In this document: positions 1 through 5,733 of the stretch, piece after piece | Position numbering within the stretch: the first letter of the stretch is position 1 | Layout: the number at the start of each line of letters is the position of its first letter | NCBI GenBank assembly: GCA_016219145.1 | Contig: JACRCG010000310.1 | Span: forward strand, 1-7,116 | Length of the DNA stretch: 7,116 nucleotides | Direction: 5' to 3' | From: Deltaproteobacteria bacterium | GTDB lineage: Bacteria > Desulfobacterota > Desulfuromonadia > Geobacterales > Pseudopelobacteraceae | Position numbers and translations under genes: made by a program | Notes under the pieces: model-generated | What the model was told of the DNA's origin: nothing | Seen by the model: the letters and a program-made list of their open reading frames with translations, nothing else | Databases searched by the model: none

Positions 1-1281
1 AATGGCTCCTTCGAAATTTCGGTAGCGCCGTTGTATGACAACGAAGAGCAGCTAACAGCCTGCGTTAACTTCGCGAGAGATATCACCGAACATAAGCGCC
101 TGGAGGAGGAACGTCATAATCTGGAACAGCAGTTTCAGCAGGCACAGAAGCTGGAATGCCTGGGGATACTTGCTGGTGGTATTGCCCATGATTTCAACAA
201 TATCCTGACCGTCATAATCTGTAACTGCTCCCTGTTTCGGCAAAAACCGGCAATGGCGGCAGAGCTTGTGCCGGAGATTGAAACTGCGGCACTGCGTGCC
301 GCCGATCTCTGCCGGCAGATGCTGATCTATGCAGGAAAAGCCCAACCGATCCCGACAAAGTTCAATATGAAAACGCTGGTGGAGGAGATGGTCAGGATGC
401 TGAAGGCGACCATCGATCAGAACGTCGCCATCACCGTCGATCTTTCAGCCGACATTCCATCGATCAAGGCCGATGCCAGCCAGATCAGGCAGGTTGTCAT
501 GAACCTGATTATCAACGCCTCTGAGGCCATCGGCGCGGCGCAGGGGGAAATAGCTGTGTCGCTGGCACTGTCAAATATTGTTGCCGGACGTGATGACAAG
601 GATTATCTCGGCAAAGTTATAACACCCGGTTCCTATATCTGCCTGAACGTAACCGATAATGGCTGCGGAATGGATGAAGGGACCAAGCGGCGGATATTTG
701 AGCCGTTCTATACGACCAAGTTTACCGGACGTGGATTGGGGATGTCGGCAGTGCTCGGTATCATCACGGCGCACAACGGTGCGTTGCAGCTCACCAGCCA
801 ACAAGGTCTTGGAACAACCTTCAAAGTGTATCTGCCTGTTCAGAACAGTGAACCTGCCGGAGAGTTACGGCCGCATGTTGCCGTGATGCCATGGCAAGGA
901 AGCGGCACAGTACTGCTGGTTGAGGATGAACCGCAGATTATTATGGTTGCCAAAGAGCTCATACAAACGCTTGGATTCTCAGTAATTGAGGCAGTGAATG
1001 GACAGGCAGCGCTGGAGTTGTATCAAAAGAACTCTGAATACATCACTCTGGTTTTGACGGACATTGGCATGCCGGTTATGGACGGGTATCAGTTGATTCG
1101 TGAGCTGAAAAAACTGAACCCGGAACTTCCAATCATTGTCTCCAGTGGTTTTGGTGATGTGGAAGTGACATCCCGCATTCGTGAAAATATAGCCGGGTGC
1201 GTCAGCAAACCGTACAGTTTTGCGCAGTTGCGGGATGTGTTGCGGGGTGTTGTGGAGGCGTTTAGCGGCGCTGGAAGGTAA
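1..1281 (+). CDS. Hybrid sensor histidine kinase with C-terminal receiver (5' partial)
   Basis: The reading frame is open from base 1, so the gene starts upstream; the TTG at 31 is an internal codon. Numbering from the first codon in the window, residues 1-30 are the end of a PAS domain (NGSFEISVAPLYDNEEQ, then ARDITEHKRLEEE). A short coiled linker leads to a HisKA domain with phospho-acceptor H63 in GGIAHDFNN. The HATPase domain shows an N-box (N168, N172), DNGCG at 219-223 and a G-box GRGLGM at 243-248. A complete receiver occupies about 303-420: acidic pair E308/D309, phospho-acceptor D354 in TDIGMP, and K403 in SKPY. The HDFNN box and GRGLG-type G-box are typical of soluble NtrB-like delta-proteobacterial kinases. 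There is no HPt or DNA-binding output domain, so the receiver may act as a phosphate sink or relay to an unseen protein. The true N-terminus, any membrane segments and the sensory input cannot be seen. It converges with the toxin gene, 10 bases away. Confidence 0.93.
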   Translation, partial: NGSFEISVAPLYDNEEQLTACVNFARDITEHKRLEEERHNLEQQFQQAQKLECLGILAGGIAHDFNNILTVIICNCSLFRQKPAMAAELVPEIETAALRAADLCRQMLIYAGKAQPIPTKFNMKTLVEEMVRMLKATIDQNVAITVDLSADIPSIKADASQIRQVVMNLIINASEAIGAAQGEIAVSLALSNIVAGRDDKDYLGKVITPGSYICLNVTDNGCGMDEGTKRRIFEPFYTTKFTGRGLGMSAVLGIITAHNGALQLTSQQGLGTTFKVYLPVQNSEPAGELRPHVAVMPWQGSGTVLLVEDEPQIIMVAKELIQTLGFSVIEAVNGQAALELYQKNSEYITLVLTDIGMPVMDGYQLIRELKKLNPELPIIVSSGFGDVEVTSRIRENIAGCVSKPYSFAQLRDVLRGVVEAFSGAGR

Positions 1282-1291
1282 GAAAATCAGG

Positions 1292-1735
1292 CTAATGAAA
1301 GGGATTTACGATATGGAGTCTCTTCTCAATTGTTGTGCCGTGGCTCATGTCTTCGGAGTACAGCGTCGTACAGCCGCTCTGCAACGCGGAAGCCACGATC
1401 AGGCTGTCCCAAAAAGAGAGGTTGTGCCGTTTTCTGATTTCGGATGCTTGAAGGTAGGTAACCAGTTCGAGGGGAAGTACTGTTGATGCAAAGGCGACAA
1501 TGCCGTTAATGGCCTTGTCTTGAATGACATCATCAGCGAGGCGATATTTTCGTGCCAGTGTCCAGTGAAATTCATTGATGACCTGGGTAGAAACCATGAT
1601 GGAGGCGGTTGCCGGCAGATTTTGCAGCAGGGACAAGGCAGTCTGCTGTCGTACGTCTGAGTTGCTTGCTTCAAGCAAGGCGTACACCCAGATGTTGGTA
1701 TCGATAAAGCAATCAGATTTCATCGTAGATTTCAT
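1292..1735 (-). CDS. VapC-like PIN-domain toxin (predicted ribonuclease)
   Basis: A 147-residue protein covering a single PIN domain. Family members are Mg2+-dependent ribonucleases that cut tRNA or other RNA and are held inactive by a co-encoded antitoxin. The expected acidic active-site set is visible: D12 in FIDTN, E55 in INEF, D110 in SFWDSLIVASAL and D129 in YSEDMSHG, so the toxin looks intact. The gene follows the antitoxin and overlaps it by 23 bases if translation starts at 1735 (MKSTMKSD) or 11 bases if it starts at 1723 (MKSD). Neither start has a strong ribosome binding site, so translation is probably coupled to the antitoxin. The two starts come from a 12-base tandem duplication. 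The stop lies 10 bases from that of the convergent hybrid kinase, and no terminator is visible between them. RNA target unknown. Confidence 0.88.
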   Translation of the reverse strand: MKSTMKSDCFIDTNIWVYALLEASNSDVRQQTALSLLQNLPATASIMVSTQVINEFHWTLARKYRLADDVIQDKAINGIVAFASTVLPLELVTYLQASEIRKRHNLSFWDSLIVASALQSGCTTLYSEDMSHGTTIEKRLHIVNPFH

Positions 1736-1925
1736 CGCGTGAAACTTTCAGATACTCGTTCACATGTATCGGCGTCTGGAACGCAGCAGGAAGAGTCCTT
1801 GAGCGGGTAGCCTTTTTTGATACTGAACGACGAGCCAGAAGGAACTGGACAAAATCGCGAGCTTCGCGGCGCAAGGGAGCTGGAAGTTCCGATAAATCAA
1901 GCATATTGGTTGCAGAACGAGGCAT
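1713..1925 (-). CDS. Antitoxin of the PIN toxin (VapB/DUF2281-like)
   Basis: A 70-residue protein immediately upstream of the PIN toxin and overlapping its start, the usual antitoxin-first arrangement. The N-terminal part (LSELPAPLRREARDFVQFLL, residues 11-30) resembles the short helical region of DUF2281-type antitoxins. Residues 35-48 are basic and probably disordered. The C-terminal SRDEIYDEI is the sort of acidic, aromatic tail that wraps a PIN toxin. Family placement is by eye and uncertain, but the role follows strongly from context. Start 1925 is chosen because an excellent Shine-Dalgarno (AAGGAGGT) ends 6 bases before it; the internal ATG at 1904 has none. No recognisable DNA-binding fold is visible, so autoregulation cannot be assumed. 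Confidence 0.8.
   Translation of the reverse strand: MPRSATNMLDLSELPAPLRREARDFVQFLLARRSVSKKATRSRTLPAAFQTPIHVNEYLKVSRDEIYDEI
1715..1738. repeat. 12-base tandem duplication across the antitoxin/toxin overlap
   Basis: On the plus strand 1715-1726 (agatttcatcgt) is repeated directly at 1727-1738 (agatttcatcgc), with 11 of 12 bases identical. Read on the coding strand it duplicates the toxin start region (MKST-MKSD) in one frame and the antitoxin C-terminus (DEIY-DEI) in the other. Both frames stay open because the unit is a multiple of three. Confidence 0.9.
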
Positions 1926-1931
1926 GATTCA

Positions 1932-1939
1932 ACCTCCTT
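1932..1939 (-). promoter_or_regulatory. Strong ribosome binding site of the antitoxin
   Basis: The minus strand reads AAGGAGGT, a near-perfect anti-16S match, 6 bases before the ATG at 1925. An A-rich run (AAAAAAAA overlapping its 5' end) precedes it. It fixes the antitoxin start and, with the unmarked toxin start, would favour antitoxin over toxin synthesis. Confidence 0.8.
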
Positions 1940-1954
1940 TTTTTTGATGAAAAC

Positions 1955-1983
1955 ACATTAGCACAGTTGCCAGATCATGACAA
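1955..1983 (-). promoter_or_regulatory. Candidate sigma-70 promoter of the toxin-antitoxin pair
   Basis: On the minus strand a TTGTCA hexamer (plus 1978-1983) lies 17 bases before TAATGT (plus 1955-1960). An overlapping alternative -10 is GCTAAT preceded by TGT, an extended -10 form, at 15-base spacing. The -35 matches consensus at 5 of 6 bases and the -10 is weak. Placement in the 94-base gap between the regulator stop and the antitoxin start supports it. Read-through from the kinase/regulator operon is an alternative. Confidence 0.35.
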
Positions 1984-2000
1984 GATTGAAGACTTTTGCA

Positions 2001-2020
2001 AGTGTTTCGTACGAAACACT
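2001..2020. repeat. Perfect 20-base palindrome in the regulator/antitoxin gap
   Basis: The half-site AGTGTTTCGT is followed directly by its exact reverse complement ACGAAACACT, centred on CGTACG. It begins at the last base of the regulator's stop codon on the minus strand. As RNA it could fold, but there is no spacer loop and no T tract after it on the minus strand (TGCAAAAGTC follows), so an intrinsic terminator is less likely than a binding site for a dimeric protein. Its centre is about 62 bases upstream of the start point expected from the candidate antitoxin promoter. Confidence 0.85.
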
Positions 2021-3507
2021 CAATCCTCGCCTCTTGTAAGCGCCATTATTTCGTCGGTTGTCATCTTGATCGTGGCACGTCCACGCAGATTGTCAATAAA
2101 CCGCGCCAGTTTCAGACGTTTACTGAGGGCCGGCTGCGATATCCCCAGCAGTCTGGCGGCGATGGTCTGATTGCCGTTGGCACGGGTCATGGCCTCTTCC
2201 ACCAGCAATTCGGCGGCTTCACCGAAGGTGGGCAGGCATTCCAGGCCGGCAAACAGATTGTGCCTGCTGCAATCTGATGCAAGCTGGTTCGATCTGGATT
2301 CCGGGCGTCTGATAATGTTCTGGAATGTTTCCATCGAGAGTACCCGGTCGCGGTGAACGCTGACGGCGTTGTACACCAGTGCTTTCAATTCGCGGATGTT
2401 GCCGGGGAAACTGTAGGTGGCCAGAAGCTGGGAAAGTTCCCGGGGCGGGGTCGGCTTCTTTTTGCCCAGGGCTTGGGCAGCCTCTTCCAGGAAATGATCC
2501 AGCAGCAGCGGGAGGTCGCCCTTTCTTTCGCGCAGCGCCGGAACATGAACCATGTGGGTACAGAGACGGTAATAGAGATCGCGCCGGAAGGCGCCTGCAC
2601 CCTGTTTCAGAGCCAGATCCTGATGCGTCGCAACGATTATGCGGGCCTTGAGCCGTTTGGGACGATCACTGCCGAGCGGAAAATATTCACCCTCCTGGAG
2701 CAGGCGCAGCAGCTTGACCTGGGAGGCAATGCTCAGGTCGCCGATCTCATCCAGAAAGAGCGTGCCGTCGACCGCTTCCTCGATCATGCCGCGTCTGGGC
2801 TGATCGGCGCCGGTAAATGCTCCCCGCAGGTGGCCGAACAACGTGTCGGAGAATACCATGTCGTCCAGCCCGGCCACATTCACCGCCACCAGTTGGCCAC
2901 GGCAGCCGCTCAATGTATGGGCGGCCCTGACGATCAACTCCTTTCCAACTCCGCTTTCCCCGGTAATCAGCAGCGGCTCGGAGCTTCCTGCCACCGCTTC
3001 GATATAGGAGAAAATGGCGGACATGCTGCGGTCGCAGGTCACTATGCCTGCAAACGCCTCGGGATGCTTCAGCTCGCCGGAAAGCATCCGGCTCGACATC
3101 TCGCGGTTCTGCCGCTCAAGCTCCAGCATGCGGATGGCGCGCAGAACCCCGCTGATCAAACGGTCTTCCTCGACAGTTTTGACAAAATAATCGAAAGCCC
3201 CCAGTTTGATGCAGTTGACCGCACTCTCGATCTGATTCATGCCGCTGATGACAATGACCGCTATTTCCGGATGGCGCTCGCGGATCTGAGCCAGAAGGTC
3301 TTCGCCCGACAAATGCGGCATGGTCAGATCAAGCAGAACCAGTCCGATGTTCTGTTTCTCAAGTATCTCCATTACATCGCGGCTGTCCTGGCAGGTGATG
3401 ATATTGGAGATGCCGGCCGAGCGTTCCAGGGTCAGGCTCAAAGAGCGGAGCCAGGCGGATTCATCATCCACCAGCAGGATGCCGAAGGGGAGTTGTGATG
3501 CGGTCAT
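2020..3507 (-). CDS. NtrC-type sigma-54-dependent response regulator
   Basis: A 495-residue transcription activator. The receiver (about 8-125) has D14/D15, phospho-acceptor D60 in LLDLTMP and K110; the residue after this lysine is Thr rather than the usual Pro. The AAA+ domain (about 153-390) has Walker A GESGVGKE at 183-190, the sigma-54-contacting loop GAFTGA at 229-234, Walker B GTLFLDEIGDL at 248-258, arginine fingers in FRRDLYYRL (307-315) and the sensor-II FPGNIRELK. All ATPase and sigma-54 contact residues are present. A Fis-type helix-turn-helix (NQTIAARLLGISQPALSKRLK) lies at 446-466. A further 29 residues (467-495), ending in MTTDEIMALTRGED, follow the helix-turn-helix, where such proteins usually stop. 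It starts 4 bases after the kinase stop, with GGAGG (3518-3522) inside the kinase end, so it is the kinase's cognate partner. Its target promoters are not visible here. Confidence 0.95.
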   Translation of the reverse strand: MTASQLPFGILLVDDESAWLRSLSLTLERSAGISNIITCQDSRDVMEILEKQNIGLVLLDLTMPHLSGEDLLAQIRERHPEIAVIVISGMNQIESAVNCIKLGAFDYFVKTVEEDRLISGVLRAIRMLELERQNREMSSRMLSGELKHPEAFAGIVTCDRSMSAIFSYIEAVAGSSEPLLITGESGVGKELIVRAAHTLSGCRGQLVAVNVAGLDDMVFSDTLFGHLRGAFTGADQPRRGMIEEAVDGTLFLDEIGDLSIASQVKLLRLLQEGEYFPLGSDRPKRLKARIIVATHQDLALKQGAGAFRRDLYYRLCTHMVHVPALRERKGDLPLLLDHFLEEAAQALGKKKPTPPRELSQLLATYSFPGNIRELKALVYNAVSVHRDRVLSMETFQNIIRRPESRSNQLASDCSRHNLFAGLECLPTFGEAAELLVEEAMTRANGNQTIAARLLGISQPALSKRLKLARFIDNLRGRATIKMTTDEIMALTRGED

Positions 3508-3511
3508 GGCG

Positions 3512-5272
3512 CTATGTCCTCCTGATGCAGGGGAGTGTCAGGGTCACGGTCGTTCCCTGACCCGGAGCGGAGTCGAACTGGAGCGACCCGCAATGTTCCT
3601 GGACTATTCCGGCCGAAACCGACAATCCCAGTCCGGTCCCTCCGGTTTCACGTTTTGTTGTAAAAAACGGATCGGTCAGGCGGCTTAGATGCTCAGGCAC
3701 AATGCCGGAGCCCTGATCCGCAATCGTGAGCAGCACGGCCTGCGCCGCCTGGTCATATGAAGTGTTGATGGTGATGCTCTGTTCACTGTCGGACAGCGCC
3801 TGGCAGGCGTTTAGAAGCAGGTTGACCAGTACCTGCTCGATTCTCTGGGAACTGCCCTGAATCAATGGCAAATCAGCGGCAAAGCTGGCTTTGAAATGGC
3901 TGGTAGCCTTGCGGATCGACGAATCCACCAGCCGGATGGCAGCCATCGCCACGCTGTTGAGATTGAACAGGTCGGTACTGGCGGCGCAGTCCTGTCTGGC
4001 AAAGTCTTTCAGATCTTCGACGATCCGTTTGATGCGGTTGGCGCCTTCCTGCATCTCTTCCAGCATGCAGGGAACTTCGCTGCGCATCCGGGAGTAGGGC
4101 AGGCCTCCCAGCATGAAATCGCCCTGGAGCCGGTAGCGCTCCTCCAGAACCTCTTCGGCATCATGATATACCTCCCTCAGAATCGGCATGTTCAGCAGGA
4201 TCAGGCCATTGGGGTTGTTGATCTCATGGGCGACGCCGGCTACCAGAACCCCCAGGGAAGCCATCTTGTCGGCCTGGATCAGCTTGTCCTGATGGAGTTT
4301 CAGCTCTTCAAGAGCCCTTTTGCGCTCGGTCACCTCCAGCGCCAGCTCTTCCGTGCGCTGGGCGACTTTTTTCTGGAGCGTACGCGACCAGACCACTGTG
4401 CCGGCCAGGATCAGCAAGAGCGGCGACAGCAGCATGACCCCGTACCAGACCACCTTTTCCCAGGCGACCTTGGGAGGCCCCAGCACACCCAGCCAGCGGT
4501 CGTAGATTTCCTGGTACCGCCCGGTTTTTTTCAGGATTGCCAGCCCTTCGTTGAAGCGGGCCAGGAGCTCTTCGTTCCCTTTTTTGACGGCATAACAGTA
4601 CTTCTGGGTGGAGATGTTCTTGGCGACCGGGACCAGGTTGGAGAGTTTGTGCTCCCGAATGATATACATGCCGGGCAGCATGGCCAGCACGGCATAATCA
4701 TGCTTGCCGGAGGCCAGCAGGCGCAGCGCATCGGCCGGTGTATCAGTCATCACCAGATTATTGCTGAAGCCGAGTGAGGTCAGATAGTCGTGCATGATCC
4801 CGTCACGGAAAACGACAATCTCCTTGCCGCGCAGACCTTCGACCGAACTGATCGGCGGCGTCTCCCTGCGGGCAAAGATGGCGTGGTTTACGATGGTGTG
4901 CGGCGGAGAAAACGAGAGTGTCCTGGTGCGATCATCCGAAAACGAAATCCCCTGGAGGACATCCACAGAGCCATTCATCAGGGCGTTGCGCATCTCGGAC
5001 CAGCCGCCGAAACGAAACTCGATCTGCATCCCCATCACATCGGCAATGGCCCTGGTCAGATCAACATTGTAGCCGGCAGGTTTTCCATCCTTGTCCAGAA
5101 ATTCATAGGGTGGATAATCACGGTCTCCGCCGATAATGATCGAGTTGGGGGCCGCTTCGTACATATCCACCCCCTGTGCGGGATGCGGGTTGGACAGGGA
5201 AAGCAGGGCGCAGAGCAGAGCGGCCCCGGCTGTCAGAAATTTTGTGCGGCATTGAAGTGCAAGTGTATTCAT
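3512..5272 (-). CDS. Solute-binding-domain sensor histidine kinase
   Basis: A 586-residue membrane kinase. Residues 1-33 form a signal peptide or anchor. Residues 44-265 form a family-3 solute-binding domain (GGDRDYPPYEFLDKDGKPAGY; closing GRYQEIYDRWLG) that should lie in the periplasm. One membrane segment spans about 274-295, followed by a short coiled linker (QKKVAQRTEELALEV). The HisKA domain carries phospho-acceptor H349 in AGVAHEINNP. A roughly 50-residue insert (about 362-412, with GDFMLGGLPYSRMRSEVP) separates the two dimerisation helices. The HATPase domain has N484/N488, DQGSG at 519-523 and GGTGLGLS at 544-551. The start at 5272 is supported by GGGGAG 7 bases upstream and by the signal peptide directly after it. 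In the binding domain the carboxylate-binding Arg is kept (R115), but the Asp that normally grips the amino group is Ala197, so the ligand may not be an ordinary amino acid. It is co-transcribed with the sigma-54 regulator downstream. Confidence 0.94.
   Translation of the reverse strand: MNTLALQCRTKFLTAGAALLCALLSLSNPHPAQGVDMYEAAPNSIIIGGDRDYPPYEFLDKDGKPAGYNVDLTRAIADVMGMQIEFRFGGWSEMRNALMNGSVDVLQGISFSDDRTRTLSFSPPHTIVNHAIFARRETPPISSVEGLRGKEIVVFRDGIMHDYLTSLGFSNNLVMTDTPADALRLLASGKHDYAVLAMLPGMYIIREHKLSNLVPVAKNISTQKYCYAVKKGNEELLARFNEGLAILKKTGRYQEIYDRWLGVLGPPKVAWEKVVWYGVMLLSPLLLILAGTVVWSRTLQKKVAQRTEELALEVTERKRALEELKLHQDKLIQADKMASLGVLVAGVAHEINNPNGLILLNMPILREVYHDAEEVLEERYRLQGDFMLGGLPYSRMRSEVPCMLEEMQEGANRIKRIVEDLKDFARQDCAASTDLFNLNSVAMAAIRLVDSSIRKATSHFKASFAADLPLIQGSSQRIEQVLVNLLLNACQALSDSEQSITINTSYDQAAQAVLLTIADQGSGIVPEHLSRLTDPFFTTKRETGGTGLGLSVSAGIVQEHCGSLQFDSAPGQGTTVTLTLPCIRRT
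3518..3522 (-). promoter_or_regulatory. Ribosome binding site of the sigma-54 regulator
   Basis: GGAGG on the minus strand, inside the last codons of the kinase and 10 bases before the regulator ATG at 3507. It supports the chosen start and translational coupling of the pair. Confidence 0.7.
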
Positions 5273-5359
5273 CCGGCTGCTCCCCGAGGCATTTCAGTAC
5301 CAGTGTTGTCCGGTTAGAAAATTGCAGTATGGTGTTTGGAATTGAAACAACGGCCTTGC

Positions 5360-5440
5360 ACCCTCCCCCAGCCCCTCCCATCGAAGGGAGGGGGGTGGAA
5401 ATCCCCTCTCCCCTTGTGGGAGAGGGCTAGGGTGAGGGGA
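5360..5440. repeat. GC-rich double-hairpin intergenic repeat (REP-like)
   Basis: Two perfect stem-loops in tandem. CCCCTCCC (5372-5379) pairs with GGGAGGGG (5386-5393) across 6 bases, and CCCTCTCCC (5404-5412) pairs with GGGAGAGGG (5418-5426) across 5 bases. The outer flanks, CACCCTCCCCCAG on the left and CTAGGGTGAGGGG on the right, are roughly complementary too, so the whole unit is an imperfect dyad. The minus-strand spurious translation (LTLALSHKGRG ... PPPFDGRGWGR) is a signature I recognise from dispersed intergenic repeats in many proteobacterial genomes. Its role is unknown; it may form structured RNA from either direction. Confidence 0.8.
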
Positions 5441-5535
5441 AAAACTGCGAACCGCAATAACCTAACCGGAACTGCTGATTTCACTATCACTTTTTTAGGA
5501 AATGGTGTGAATAATAAACCCAGAAAAAGCATTTG

Positions 5536-5665
5536 GCCACAGAGAACACAGAGTTCACAGAGAAATATCAAACAGTTAAGACAAATTTCTGATACACAAG
5601 TCAGGTCTCACATAAAAAATGATTTTTCTGAATAATTCCTCTGTGTTCTCTGTGACCTCTGTGGC
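5536..5665. repeat. MITE-like inverted-repeat element with CACAGAG triplets
   Basis: A 130-base element with 27-base terminal inverted repeats (5536-5562 and 5639-5665; 23 of 27 bases complementary) around a 76-base AT-rich core. Each arm carries three copies of the heptamer CACAGAG (or CTCTGTG) at exact 9-base spacing. It has no coding capacity. The layout (terminal inverted repeats, short AT-rich core, intergenic) fits a non-autonomous mobile element or dispersed repeat. The translated signature HRGHREHRG is common in intergenic repeats of delta-proteobacteria and some other bacteria. No clear target-site duplication is visible at its ends. Confidence 0.75.
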
Positions 5666-5733
5666 TAACAGCCGTTTTTGGGAAAATCAACTTTCTATTT
5701 GATAAATAAAAAATGCGGGGTATGCTTGCAGCC

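Larger units (their letters stand above)
5273..5733. other. Gene-free divergent intergenic region
   Basis: About 460 bases between the divergently transcribed sensor kinase and M16 protease. It must hold the promoters of both, but no convincing -35/-10 pair stands out. The AT-rich stretch 5684-5712 just before the protease is the most likely promoter area on the plus strand. Most of the region is taken up by two unrelated inverted-repeat elements (5360-5440 and 5536-5665). Open frames here are low-complexity translations of these repeats and are not called as genes. Confidence 0.7.

Noticed and set aside
1220..1486. 88-codon open frame on the plus strand
   Set aside because: It overlaps the kinase end and runs antisense to the PIN toxin, whose four acidic residues are intact; no ribosome binding site.
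2001..2020. Intrinsic terminator for the kinase/regulator operon
   Set aside because: The palindrome has no natural loop, is only moderately GC-rich, and is not followed by a T tract on the minus strand.
2353..3498. 381-codon open frame on the plus strand
   Set aside because: It lies wholly antisense to the sigma-54 regulator, whose receiver, AAA+ and helix-turn-helix motifs are all intact. The product has no recognisable domain and is rich in Gln/His/Ala as expected from an antisense GC-rich frame.
3896..4777. 293-codon open frame on the plus strand
   Set aside because: Antisense to the sensor kinase, with no domain and no ribosome binding site; a shadow frame.
5290..5306. Possible sigma-54 promoter (TGGTAC-TGAAA-TGC on the minus strand) ahead of the sensor kinase
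   Set aside because: The spacing between GG and GC is 9 bases, one short of the required 10, and it lies very close to the start codon.
5314..5635. Several short open frames in the divergent intergenic region
   Set aside because: They translate the GC-rich double hairpin and the CACAGAG element; their sequences are the known spurious signatures of dispersed repeats.
5536..5665. CRISPR array
   Set aside because: The repeated heptamers are 9 bases apart and reversed between the two arms; there are no spacer-sized unique segments and no cas genes nearby.
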